Origin: Alteromonas sp. CI.11.F.A3
Lineage (GTDB): Bacteria > Pseudomonadota > Gammaproteobacteria > Enterobacterales > Alteromonadaceae
Length of the DNA stretch: 64,000 nucleotides
Assembly (NCBI RefSeq): GCF_032925565.1
Contig: NZ_CP136708.1
Span: forward strand, 4,402,001 to 4,466,000
Reading direction: 5' to 3'
The notes below the pieces were generated by a model that did not search any database, was not told the DNA's origin, and saw nothing but the letters and a program-made list of their open reading frames with translations. This document shows positions 44,978 through 52,526 of the stretch, in pieces; the stretch's first letter is position 1, and each line of letters begins with the position of its first letter. Position numbers and translations under genes: made by a program.

Positions 44978-45543
44978 GCCGGTTTTCACTCCACTATTTT
45001 TTAACCGACTCCTATTGTACACACGTTTTTATATCCCCCTGTCCATTAGCCCCCTAAATCTCTATTCTCAAATGCTCCATGACAGCATTAAATTATGTTA
45101 TGGGAAGCCGCTTTCGCTTATACCGCTCCCTGTTGTATTTGCATTTGAAGAGAATGATATGAACTTTGGCAAATATGTACCTTCGCCAAAAACAGGAGGG
45201 CTGATAAACACAAAACATATTAAGCGTACTAAACGTTAATTAATCTTGAGTGAGTATGTAATTGAGGTGACCTTTAGGTTAACCAACATTCGCTTTTTTC
45301 GGGGGCGGATTTGTGTTTACTTTTCATGCCGGCGCTTCTTTTCTCATACAGAGCGTTCTTAGTGGTCACTTCACTAAATACCCATTAAATTTCTTTACGC
45401 TTGCTCGTGGCAAAAACTTAATTTCGGCCGACTCTGATGTTAACTTCTAATTCTGACGACGTTTCCTATTACCCTCTAAATATAGCGGCCTGTAGACAGT
45501 CGATTTAATTTTGAACTATCATATGTGAAACCAAGTTTCCTAT

Positions 45544-46344
45544 ATGCCCATGAGTGACGAAGAAATAGATTTTAAATGGCGCTGGAACCCGCCGTCATTA
45601 CGCACTGTTAAACAACCAGAAACCCTAACGCCTGATGAGTTCTTAGACATGGTTGAACGGGTAGATAATGAGCGTGTTGATCCGCTTATCGGGTTGCGTA
45701 ATCAGTGCATGTTGCTGACCACCTATTTTAGTTGTTTTCGGGCAGTTGAAGTCAGTCAGTGGAAGGTCAAGGAAGCTCTATACCCTGACGGCTCTCTAAT
45801 GTACGTCACACGCTTGAGAAAAGAGGGAACGAAAGGCAACTACCCTGCTATCGCTCATATACCCAATGTGCGCGAATACAGAGAGTATTTAGATAAATGG
45901 TTTGACGCGAGAGTAAAGCATCGAATTGGGCTAGCTAAACAGGGGGCGGTTGAATATAGGGGCTTAGATCCTGAGTCCCATGTATTTCTTAGTAACTGGC
46001 GAGGTATGTGGCAACCGTTTTCGCTCACTAGAAAAGTGTCAAAAGGAAAGGAGTACAAGGTTGCTACTGCTGTTCAAAACCTTCTTACAAAACTCTACAA
46101 AGATTATGGTTATCAGAACTCAAGCAGTCATGCTGGCCGTCATAGTTTCAGTAGGTTCGCACAAAGACTATTAGAGAAGAAAAACAACCCCGACACATCT
46201 CGTATAATTCAAACGCTGCTGCACCACAAAACTGAAGAGGCACAACGGGACTATACGGATGTGGATTTCAACCACGTAAGAAAGGTGGCTCAAAAGATGA
46301 TGCCAAATCCGAAGAAACGCGGTAGGAAGCCTGCTAACAAATGA
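45544..46344 (+). CDS. Tyrosine recombinase without N-terminal DNA-binding arm
   Basis: A 266-residue site-specific recombinase of the phage-integrase family. Catalytic motifs: Arg in TTYFSCFRAVEVSQW, Lys in RLRKEGTKGNYP, HxxR in SHAGRHSFSRFAQ, His in IQTLLHHKTEE and Tyr in AQRDYTDVD. The usual SAM-like core-binding domain of about 100 residues is missing, so it may be a catalytic-domain-only recombinase. Its stop overlaps the start of a RelE/HigB-type toxin gene by 4 bp (ATGA), an unusual coupling. It probably acts on the element or on an internal site. Confidence 0.88.
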   Translation: MPMSDEEIDFKWRWNPPSLRTVKQPETLTPDEFLDMVERVDNERVDPLIGLRNQCMLLTTYFSCFRAVEVSQWKVKEALYPDGSLMYVTRLRKEGTKGNYPAIAHIPNVREYREYLDKWFDARVKHRIGLAKQGAVEYRGLDPESHVFLSNWRGMWQPFSLTRKVSKGKEYKVATAVQNLLTKLYKDYGYQNSSSHAGRHSFSRFAQRLLEKKNNPDTSRIIQTLLHHKTEEAQRDYTDVDFNHVRKVAQKMMPNPKKRGRKPANK

Positions 46345-46676
46345 AGAAGTTTAAATTCATCAATAACCAGTCAAGGAAAGAATTTCTTGCGTTGCCGGAT
46401 GTCATTCAAAAACGCTTTGCCAACGATCTAAATGCTATTTGTCAGGATAAAGAGCCATTCAGTAAATTTAAGCATTTGAAAGACAGCGTAGGAGTTGGCG
46501 CGGTAGAGCTAATTGAAAATGGCAGGCCAGCTTACCGAACTGTCTACGTGGCTAAATTCGCTGATACAGTGTTCATACTTCACTCATTCACTAAGACTAC
46601 CAACGGCGTAGACCGCAAGGCTATGGATACTGCCAAAAAACGCTACAAACTGATGATGAAAGAACTTAATGACTGA
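46341..46676 (+). CDS. RelE/HigB-family (Gp49-like) toxin
   Basis: A 111-residue phage-derived Gp49/HigB-type toxin: FLALPDVIQKRFANDLNAI, FSKFKHLKDSVGVGAVELIENGRPAYRTVYVAKFADTVFILHSFTKTTNGVDRKAMDTAKKRY. Members cut mRNA on the ribosome. The typical order toxin-then-antitoxin is kept, with an HTH antitoxin 69 bp downstream. Its start lies inside the last codons of the recombinase gene, so expression is coupled to recombinase translation. Confidence 0.9.
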   Translation: MKKFKFINNQSRKEFLALPDVIQKRFANDLNAICQDKEPFSKFKHLKDSVGVGAVELIENGRPAYRTVYVAKFADTVFILHSFTKTTNGVDRKAMDTAKKRYKLMMKELND

Positions 46677-46696
46677 CATATCAGTACTTGTATAAA

Positions 46697-46710
46697 TATC
46701 AGTAGTGATA
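46697..46710 (+). promoter_or_regulatory. Inverted repeat, probable antitoxin operator
   Basis: TATCA-GTAG-TGATA lies in the 69-bp gap between the toxin and antitoxin genes, next to direct repeats of ATATCAGTA and CTTGTA. XRE-type antitoxins commonly bind such sites, so a separate antitoxin promoter is likely here. Confidence 0.5.
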
Positions 46711-46745
46711 TAAAATACTTGTAAGTTAACCAGAGAGGTCTAATC

Positions 46746-47078
46746 ATGGCATTAGAATACACCAATATTTTTGACGCCATTACGGAAGATGCAGCAGAAG
46801 CGTCAGAGTTGCAAACTCGCTCTGACCTCATGATTGCTATTCGAGACATCGTGGATGCTAAAGGGTGGGATCAGAAGCAAGCTGCGGCGGCAATGGGTAT
46901 CACGCAACCAAGAGTAAGCGATCTTGTTAATGGTCGGATAGAAAAATTCTCCATCGATAAGCTGATGACTTGCTTATACAAGATTGGATTTCGCTTCAAG
47001 CCACAGTTTGAAAATGGACAACTAACGATGTCTGTCCAATCAGTTGCGCAAAAGCAAAACCATGCTGTAATGGCATAA
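46746..47078 (+). CDS. XRE-family HigA-type antitoxin
   Basis: A 110-residue protein with a central helix-turn-helix (SDLMIAIRDIVDAKGWDQKQAAAAMGITQPRVSDLVNGRIEKFSIDKLMTCLYKIGFRF) of the kind paired with Gp49-type toxins. A CAGAGAGG ribosome site precedes the ATG. It should bind and silence the upstream toxin and repress its own operon. The gene is followed 21 bp later by the first gene of the small-protein operon, so read-through is possible. Confidence 0.9.
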   Translation: MALEYTNIFDAITEDAAEASELQTRSDLMIAIRDIVDAKGWDQKQAAAAMGITQPRVSDLVNGRIEKFSIDKLMTCLYKIGFRFKPQFENGQLTMSVQSVAQKQNHAVMA

Positions 47079-47099
47079 GAATCAATAGAGGAAACAGAT

Positions 47100-47972
47100 T
47101 TGAATATACTTTCTGAAGACGGAAAATCAGTTATCAATCTGAAGACTTGGGATGAGGTATTCGAAAGGCCTGGCTTTAAAAGAGGGGTAGACCCCACTGA
47201 AATCCAGCTGAAGCGTATCATCGGGAAATATGATTTCAGCGACGAAAATCACTGCGGTCTAAGCTCATGCAATACATCTCATAAGAAGGGCTATTTGGTG
47301 GTGTGTTCCAATAACATTGAAACCAATATCGGCCATAAATGCGGAAAAAAGCATTTTGGGGTGGACTTCAAAGAATTGGAGCGGACTTTCCGTAAAGATA
47401 TAAATATCCGTAATGCCAGAGAAAATATTCAGCGGAGGAGCGGCGAGCTTGAGTTTATCCGCGAGCGTGTAGGGCGCATGTGGCAACCGGAAGGTTTAGA
47501 GTTTTTTTGCAAGGTTAGAGACCTTAAATTAAACAAGGAAGGTATTACTGGTGCATTGCGCGTAAAGTTGGAACGTCGGGCAAAAAGCGGTGATGAGAAG
47601 GTCTTTGACTCTGTGAGAGCATCTGAGGCAGATATTGTTTTGGAGGAAGAGAGGCTCAGGAGAGAACTGACTGAAAGTGAGAAGCAACAGCTCATGGTTA
47701 GTGTTCCAGTGGGCATTATTTATGGAGTAAGGGCATTCAATTCATTTAGTGTCATCCGAGACGTACTCCATGATGAAATGCCTGCGTTACTTAACGAACT
47801 TGACGCTCTCGACACATCTTTACTTACAGATACTCAATTGCTGGATTGGTCGAAACGTCTTAATTCCATTGATGTTCAAATAATGTCAGCACAAGATGCT
47901 ATTGAAGACTGCAGGCGATTCCTTGTTGACAGTAACATTAAGTTCATTAAACAACACAAGCACCTGATTTAA
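47100..47972 (+). CDS. Hypothetical protein with Cys/His zinc-finger-like segment
   Basis: 290 residues of unknown family, from a TTG start supported by GAGGAAA five bases upstream. Residues about 52-85 carry HCGLSSC, VVCSN and GHKCGKKHFG, a likely zinc-binding site. The rest is charged and helical, with coiled-coil character around RRSGELEFIRERVGRMW and EERLRRELTESEKQQL. It is the first gene of an operon of small membrane and zinc-ribbon proteins on the island. A nucleic-acid-binding or signalling role is possible, but not shown. Confidence 0.7.
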   Translation: MNILSEDGKSVINLKTWDEVFERPGFKRGVDPTEIQLKRIIGKYDFSDENHCGLSSCNTSHKKGYLVVCSNNIETNIGHKCGKKHFGVDFKELERTFRKDINIRNARENIQRRSGELEFIRERVGRMWQPEGLEFFCKVRDLKLNKEGITGALRVKLERRAKSGDEKVFDSVRASEADIVLEEERLRRELTESEKQQLMVSVPVGIIYGVRAFNSFSVIRDVLHDEMPALLNELDALDTSLLTDTQLLDWSKRLNSIDVQIMSAQDAIEDCRRFLVDSNIKFIKQHKHLI

Positions 47973-47991
47973 TGGTGTGATAGGAAACATG

Positions 47992-48321
47992 ATGTTTTAT
48001 GTGGTTGTTCCCGCCCTTTTACTAGTTACCGGATTGGTTTCTGTTGTTCTCTCAATTTTTTTCAAGCCTTTTGACTCTGTGGGCCAATTCGAGTGGATAG
48101 CCAGTAGTGGTGCGTTGATGGCATCGTTTGGAATTGTAGCTGAGTTTATTATTGGGAAAGTGTTAGTGTCAGATTACATTCCTGGAATGGTTTCTAACGG
48201 GTCTAAGGCAGGGCAGATACACAAGAGGTATAGGCTACAGCTACGATTGGTAAACATAGTTTCGCTGCTCTGGATTATTTTGGGGTCGGTTATATGGGCC
48301 TACATTGGATATTTTGACTGA
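47992..48321 (+). CDS. Hypothetical membrane protein
   Basis: From the second of two adjacent ATGs the protein is 109 residues with three predicted membrane helices (VVVPALLLVTGLVSVVLSIFF, ASSGALMASFGIVAEFIIG, LVNIVSLLWIILGSVIWAYIG). GATAGGAAA precedes the start. A GTG at 47,977 would add five residues and overlap the ribosome site. I recognise no family. Its stop TGA runs straight into the next gene's TAGGAAA site. Confidence 0.65.
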   Translation: MFYVVVPALLLVTGLVSVVLSIFFKPFDSVGQFEWIASSGALMASFGIVAEFIIGKVLVSDYIPGMVSNGSKAGQIHKRYRLQLRLVNIVSLLWIILGSVIWAYIGYFD

Positions 48322-48332
48322 TAGGAAATATG

Positions 48333-48569
48333 ATGTTTGTGAATTTTCTAATTGGCTGGGTAATTCTGGCTGTAATTTGCGAAATATACCTTGGCAAATT
48401 TGTCGTTGATTCAAGCGGTGAAACGCCTTGGCCGGATGACGATTCAAAAGCAATGGCTAGGCAATACGCCAAATATGATAATGATGCGAACAGTGCCAAG
48501 CGAAGGGCTCTCCGCATAACATATATGGTGGCACCAGCCGTGGCTGCTTTCTTTGTTTTTGTAGTGTAG
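48333..48569 (+). CDS. Small membrane protein with two helices
   Basis: A 78-residue protein with a helix at each end (FVNFLIGWVILAVICEIYLG and TYMVAPAVAAFFVFVV) and a charged middle (GETPWPDDDSKAMARQYAKYDNDANSAKRR). It has no known family. GATAGGAAA lies just upstream, with ATG ATG in tandem, as in the preceding gene. Its TAG stop forms part of the TAGGAA ribosome site of the next gene. Confidence 0.6.
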   Translation: MFVNFLIGWVILAVICEIYLGKFVVDSSGETPWPDDDSKAMARQYAKYDNDANSAKRRALRITYMVAPAVAAFFVFVV

Positions 48570-48577
48570 GAATTACG

Positions 48578-48862
48578 ATGTCTTATATCCCGAGTGAGTT
48601 GGTTACCCTAGGAATAAAGTTTAAAGAACGACGAGTAGGATTTCATCCGTTCATGTCGCGAGTCGAAGATGAGTGCAAAACCATCGATAAATCTGAAAAT
48701 GATAAAAGAAAATGGGACATTGCAATCAGTTTGCGTGGTTTTTTAGATACTATTTTGGATTCTTCTAAACTAGATCTTAATGCGGAACAAGAAAAAAGAG
48801 TTATAAAACTGAGGGGTATACTTAACAAGGCGGTTTTAGAATCGAAAGTTATGAACTTTTGA
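48578..48862 (+). CDS. Small soluble hypothetical protein
   Basis: A 94-residue, highly charged helical protein (FKERRVGFHPFMSRVEDECKTIDKSENDKRKWD, AEQEKRVIKLRGILNK) without membrane segment or recognised domain. TAGGAA lies six bases before the ATG and overlaps the stop of the preceding gene, suggesting coupled translation. It is the only member of the operon core without a membrane helix or zinc motif apart from the leader gene. Confidence 0.55.
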   Translation: MSYIPSELVTLGIKFKERRVGFHPFMSRVEDECKTIDKSENDKRKWDIAISLRGFLDTILDSSKLDLNAEQEKRVIKLRGILNKAVLESKVMNF

Positions 48863-48960
48863 ATGAACAAAGTAGGAAAAGTTTGTCGCGAAAATAAAAC
48901 CGCTTGAGCGTGAAATAGAGAAAGTTTTTAACAGCATTTTTCAGCGTATAGGAAATAATC

Positions 48961-49215
48961 ATGTTTTCAAGTATACGTAGCGAGTGTCCAAACTGCGCAG
49001 AAGCGGGTGTTTTGCACATAGATGAACGTTATGTTCGTTGTGACAATTGCGATTTCGAACGCTTTAGTACTCAGGAAGAATTGGACCGCCATGTGAATGA
49101 CGAAAGGTACAAGAAAAATCCCACCTCAGAACGTCTGGTCACTTTAATAGAAAAAGAACCCTACAGCCCACCAAGGTCAAGTAAGCCAAAGGGGATGAAG
49201 GATTTTTTTAAGTAA
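48961..49215 (+). CDS. Small zinc-ribbon protein
   Basis: 84 residues with a CPNC...CDNC zinc ribbon at the N-terminus (residues about 9-33) followed by a charged helix and a Pro-rich tail (SPPRSSKPKG). ATAGGAAA precedes the ATG. Zinc ribbons of this type often bind nucleic acids or act as adaptors. Family is unknown. It lies 98 bp after the preceding gene, the widest gap in the operon. Confidence 0.6.
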   Translation: MFSSIRSECPNCAEAGVLHIDERYVRCDNCDFERFSTQEELDRHVNDERYKKNPTSERLVTLIEKEPYSPPRSSKPKGMKDFFK

Positions 49216-49252
49216 AGTAAAATTTACTAGAATCAGTTTGATAGGAATTTCA

Positions 49253-49477
49253 ATGCCTCCTGCATCTGAGCTACAAATATCTTTAAGAAATGCGAGAGCT
49301 GCTAACGATGACCGCAAGATAAAGGCTGAAAGGAAGCGCCTGCATCGAGAAATGGAATTGAAAGAAGAAGCGGTTCAAATTGCCAAAGCGAACTCTAAAA
49401 AGGTTACAGCGGCACTTGTCATTTCAACTATCAGTTTGCTCATGTCAGCCTTCTCGTTTATTCATAAACTACTGTAG
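49253..49477 (+). CDS. Small tail-anchored protein
   Basis: A 74-residue protein from the ATG at 49,253, six bases after GATAGGAA. A charged amphipathic coiled coil (RNARAANDDRKIKAERKRLHREMELKEEAVQ) is followed by a single C-terminal membrane helix (VTAALVISTISLLMSAFSFI). The layout is of a tail-anchored membrane protein. Its TAG stop is part of the next gene's TAGGAAA site. Function is unknown. Confidence 0.6.
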   Translation: MPPASELQISLRNARAANDDRKIKAERKRLHREMELKEEAVQIAKANSKKVTAALVISTISLLMSAFSFIHKLL

Positions 49478-49486
49478 GAAAAAATC

Positions 49487-50545
49487 ATGACTTCATTTCA
49501 AGGAAGAATTTCGAGCGCTAGGGATTATCTATCTAACAACTGGAAGGTCTTGTTTGTTAAAGGAAGTCTAGTAACCATTTTGGGCTTTGTAGGAATACTA
49601 ATAGATAAGGAAGTCTGGCCAGAGGCTGGAAAACCAATGCCAGACAACAGTCGAGCATATTTGAACGATGTCAGAGCACATCATCATGAAGTTGGTCAAT
49701 TACTTACCGATGTGATGACTACACCTGACTTATTGAAAAGCATTCACTTAAATTCTGGTGAGATTCCACAAGACTACATCAGCCAGAGTCAAACTCTGTT
49801 TGTATTTATTCAGCTAATGTTAAATCGTGCCTTCCACGCTGGGAGCACAGCAGAATTCATGTTTGCTGATATAAACAAAATGGAATCTTTCCTTCATGAA
49901 TATAATGCTTTTCCTGATCTCGATAGGACTCTGGCTCAGCAGAAAAAAAGGTTGGATACTCAGAAAGAGGAATTAGACAAAACTATTTCACAGCTCTCAG
50001 AAAGTATGGATTCTGTAAAGGAACTGGTTGAAATGAATGAAACCATTATTAAAGCAAAGGAAAAAGTAGCCCAGGAACGGGAGAATAATCAGTTCAAGGC
50101 AAGCCCTGTGAATAGTAATAAAGGCAAATATGTGGTTTCAGTTAAATACTCCTCTCCGCCTAATCCATTAATGGTATTTACACAATCGGAATCAATCATA
50201 GCTGAGGTGGAAGATGTCAGGAAATACTATGAAAGCCTAGTTATCGCGTATAATGAAGAAGTGAAAAATCAGCAAGACAAAAAAACGTATCTAATAATAG
50301 CGATGGCATTTATAGCCCTACTTGTCGCAGTATTCAAAGATGTACGCGAATACCAAATGGAAGTCGATACGGATATGTTGAATCGGTTTGAAAGCAAACG
50401 TGATCAATTAGAGCAATCTGGTGAGCTGGCTGTTGCCATTGGTCGTGATGATCAGGGTCAATGGGCAGGAATACTTCTACGCAAGAATTACCAATACGCT
50501 GACCTAGTAGACCAGATTCGCTGGGCAAAAGTTGTTAATTACTGA
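49487..50545 (+). CDS. Two-helix membrane protein with long coiled coil
   Basis: 352 residues. Membrane helices lie near 24-39 (GSLVTILGFVGILI) and 266-283 (TYLIIAMAFIALLVAVF). The region between them has a long coiled coil (LAQQKKRLDTQKEELDKTISQLSESMDSVKELVEMNETIIKAKEKVAQE). The C-terminal cytoplasmic-looking tail has VDTDMLNRFESKRDQLEQSGE and GRDDQGQWAGILLRKNYQ. It is the largest gene of the operon and the best candidate for a membrane sensor or effector. No family is recognised. Confidence 0.65.
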   Translation: MTSFQGRISSARDYLSNNWKVLFVKGSLVTILGFVGILIDKEVWPEAGKPMPDNSRAYLNDVRAHHHEVGQLLTDVMTTPDLLKSIHLNSGEIPQDYISQSQTLFVFIQLMLNRAFHAGSTAEFMFADINKMESFLHEYNAFPDLDRTLAQQKKRLDTQKEELDKTISQLSESMDSVKELVEMNETIIKAKEKVAQERENNQFKASPVNSNKGKYVVSVKYSSPPNPLMVFTQSESIIAEVEDVRKYYESLVIAYNEEVKNQQDKKTYLIIAMAFIALLVAVFKDVREYQMEVDTDMLNRFESKRDQLEQSGELAVAIGRDDQGQWAGILLRKNYQYADLVDQIRWAKVVNY

Positions 50546-50561
50546 TATGGGAAATAGGTAA

Positions 50562-50816
50562 GTGGAATTTACAATCGTTTTTATTCTAATCATTTGTGCA
50601 GTCATATTTGTATCTATTAAACGGAATAATAGCTATAAGCGATTTCCTACGCTTGAGGAATACCTTGCAGACTTCCCAGAATGTAATACTGGAAATGGAA
50701 TTAAATGCTTTTCTTGTGGATCTAAAAGCACTAAAAATTGGGGCGTTAATGGCAAATACGATATACGCCGCGAAATAACGTGCAATCAATGCGGCATCAA
50801 TCTCTATAGAGAGTAA
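50562..50816 (+). CDS. Membrane-anchored zinc-ribbon protein
   Basis: 84 residues from a GTG start: one N-terminal membrane helix (FTIVFILIICAVIFVSI) and then a zinc ribbon with CFSCGS and CNQCGINLY. It pairs logically with the soluble zinc-ribbon protein upstream. The next GATAGGAAA site (50,817) introduces only a six-codon frame (50,831-50,851), so the operon probably once continued. Confidence 0.6.
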   Translation: MEFTIVFILIICAVIFVSIKRNNSYKRFPTLEEYLADFPECNTGNGIKCFSCGSKSTKNWGVNGKYDIRREITCNQCGINLYRE

Positions 50817-50913
50817 GATAGGAAACACCCATGAGCCCATATTTAGTATGATATTTCATTACTATAAATAATCCTCGTTTCGGAGCTTATTTTCATTTCA
50901 GTATGAAACTTTA

Positions 50914-50979
50914 TCACTGCCCTACAGGTCCCATAATCTTCTCCTCTTTCTCGCTTCAATTTGGCATGCCAAATTGAAG
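50914..50979 (-). repeat. Duplicated palindrome-plus-leader, decayed peptide gene
   Basis: On the minus strand the perfect 26-bp palindrome (50,954-50,979) is followed by GAGAAAGAGGAGAAGATT and ATGGGACC. The same leader precedes the 29-codon peptide at 51,218-51,307, but here the frame stops after six codons. This is a copy of the regulatory leader with a lost ORF. Confidence 0.75.
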
Positions 50980-51078
50980 GAACAACGTTCAAAAGATTTT
51001 TGAATATGTGCTATTTTTTCATTTATAATGTTCGCTGAAATAGCTGAAATCAAAGAGTATTTGTAGAAGGAATATCGC

Positions 51079-51168
51079 ATGAACGAAATACAGATAGTAG
51101 GCCTGTTTGTTGTTATTGGTGGTGTACTTCTAATAGGGTATGTGATTAACAGACTCAAACACCATTAA
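51079..51168 (+). CDS. 29-residue hydrophobic peptide
   Basis: MNEIQIVGLFVVIGGVLLIG continues to YVINRLKHH and stop: a single membrane helix with a basic tail. A good GAAGGA ribosome site lies seven bases upstream. The size and shape resemble type I toxins or small regulatory membrane peptides. It faces a second 29-residue hydrophobic peptide on the other strand 49 bp away. No family can be assigned from so short a sequence. Confidence 0.5.
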   Translation: MNEIQIVGLFVVIGGVLLIGYVINRLKHH

Positions 51169-51217
51169 TATAAAATCTTTAATGCTGCTCCCCCCTAGTT
51201 TGACTAATCCAGCTAAG

Positions 51218-51307
51218 TTACTTGCTACCCAGTGTTTTATTAAAAAAAATCGCCCAAAAGGCTATTACTGCTAATATCATTAAATTGCTAACAATTACTG
51301 GTCCCAT
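51218..51307 (-). CDS. 29-residue hydrophobic peptide (second)
   Basis: MGPVIVSNLMILAVIAFWAI continues to FFNKTLGSK and stop: one membrane helix and a basic tail. GAGGG lies six bases upstream, and the leader carries a damaged copy (51,325-51,350) of the 26-bp palindrome. The leader is shared with 50,914-50,979. Conservation of this leader and of the start MGPV argues that the peptide is real. A toxin-like role is possible. Confidence 0.55.
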   Translation of the reverse strand: MGPVIVSNLMILAVIAFWAIFFNKTLGSK

Positions 51308-51324
51308 AACCTTCCCTCTTTTCG

Positions 51325-51350
51325 CTTCAATTTGGCATGACAAATTCAAT
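51325..51350. repeat. Imperfect copy of the GGCATGCC palindrome
   Basis: The left half matches CTTCAATTTGGCATG exactly; the right half has two changes (ACAAATTCAA). It lies 18 bp upstream of the second 29-residue peptide. Confidence 0.8.
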
Positions 51351-51361
51351 AATAACTCAGT

Positions 51362-52303
51362 TTAACGCAAATATACTTCTGTAATTCCCTCTCTCAAATG
51401 GCCGAGCTCATGAGATACCGTTTTATACGCCAAGCTTCTTGATAACCCAGCTCTTTGAAGCTCCCTCATTCTTTCTTGTGCGTAGCTGTGTCTTACACCA
51501 TGCGCTCCACTGGAACGGAACAATGTTCTTTTTGATGCAGCAGAGAAGCTGCTGGACCAATTATTACCCCCGCCAATGTTGTAGTGGGAACGGTAAAATA
51601 CTCCTCTGTCTTTAAATTGCTGTGGTTGAGCTAATCGGCGTGATTCAAGTTTTTCCACCAGGTGAACGGGTATCAATACTTCTCTTTCCAATCCGCCTTT
51701 TCCAACTACCGTGTAGCGTATACCGTCACGAGCATGAAATAGAGTGGTTTTTGTTTCTTCTCTTTCCTTCCGATATTCAACTTCTCTATCATGAAGGGGC
51801 TTGAGTGTATAAAGTTCATGGGCTCGCAATCCTGCTGCGTGAGCTATTTGAGTCGCTATAGCGTGTTTTTCAGATTGTGCTGAAGCGATCATGGACACTT
51901 GTTGGCAGGTATACGCTCTGCCTTTTTCGATTTCATCTTTAGTCGATTTGACGAAAGATAGACGATCTTTTTTATCGGAAATATCCAGTGCTTTGGTTAC
52001 ATTGAGCATCATTGCTTGGATAGCTTGACGTTCCTGATCCAGTGTTTTTTGCCCTACTTCTTCAGAACGAACATCAAGGTATTGCTTGGCTTGCTCGGGA
52101 GTAAGCTCTCTTAAGCTGATGTTAAATTGTTGATTAACGTAACGAGCAACTTTCTTAAGGCAGTTAGTATACCCTCGGGCTGTGCCTATAGATTTGATCG
52201 GCTTATCTCGGCCTTGCATACGAGCCATAACTTTTACAGCTTGTTTCTGTGCAACACTTTCGGATTTTTGAGGGCTGAGTGAGCTTTTCCTAAACCTAGC
52301 CAT
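51362..52303 (-). CDS. Tyrosine recombinase (second on island)
   Basis: A 313-residue phage-integrase-family protein. A core-binding domain (GTARGYTNCLKKVARYVNQQF, LTPEQAKQYLD) precedes a catalytic domain with Arg in AAGLRAHELYTL, Lys in VGKGGLEREVLIP, HxxR in GAHGVRHSYAQERM, His in SHELGHLREG and Tyr in TEVYLR. The gene overlaps an upstream small HTH gene by 8 bp. It differs strongly from the tRNA-proximal integrase and may come from an older element inside the island or serve another site. Confidence 0.88.
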   Translation of the reverse strand: MARFRKSSLSPQKSESVAQKQAVKVMARMQGRDKPIKSIGTARGYTNCLKKVARYVNQQFNISLRELTPEQAKQYLDVRSEEVGQKTLDQERQAIQAMMLNVTKALDISDKKDRLSFVKSTKDEIEKGRAYTCQQVSMIASAQSEKHAIATQIAHAAGLRAHELYTLKPLHDREVEYRKEREETKTTLFHARDGIRYTVVGKGGLEREVLIPVHLVEKLESRRLAQPQQFKDRGVFYRSHYNIGGGNNWSSSFSAASKRTLFRSSGAHGVRHSYAQERMRELQRAGLSRSLAYKTVSHELGHLREGITEVYLR

Positions 52304-52526
52304 TCTTTTTCACCCAGCGATATACCGTAGACCAAGCTACGTTTACTTTCTTTTCTTTAGCTAGAAACCGATGAATTTGGGCTGCTGTATTCCCCGCGCG
52401 ATGAAGTGCAATGAGGGTATCTGAGTGGTCGTCTAAACGCGAGCGATAAAATCTCGGTTTTCTAATTGCTTTGGTTAACTGCTTTGCCTTTTCAGTCTCT
52501 TTTTGTACATCAAATTTTTCAATCAT
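52296..52526 (-). CDS. Small helix-turn-helix protein
   Basis: 76 residues. The C-terminal half (LIALHRAGNTAAQIHRFLAKEKKVNVAWSTVYRWVKK) is a Hin/resolvase-like helix-turn-helix. The N-terminus is basic. Overlapping a tyrosine-recombinase gene by 8 bp, it may help that recombinase bind DNA or act as its directionality factor (inference). Confidence 0.7.
   Translation of the reverse strand: MIEKFDVQKETEKAKQLTKAIRKPRFYRSRLDDHSDTLIALHRAGNTAAQIHRFLAKEKKVNVAWSTVYRWVKKNG

Larger units (their letters stand above)
44548..45543. other. Gene-poor stretch of island
   Basis: Nearly 1 kb without a strong gene. It contains the 26-bp palindrome at 44,653 and a weak minus-strand ORF at 44,768-44,977. A short plus-strand frame (44,937-45,239) is the shadow of the latter. 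The promoter of the recombinase-toxin operon must lie near the right end. Confidence 0.4.

Noticed and set aside
44937..45239. 100-codon plus-strand frame
   Set aside because: It overlaps a better minus-strand frame, has no ribosome site and has a biased hydrophobic composition typical of antisense reading.
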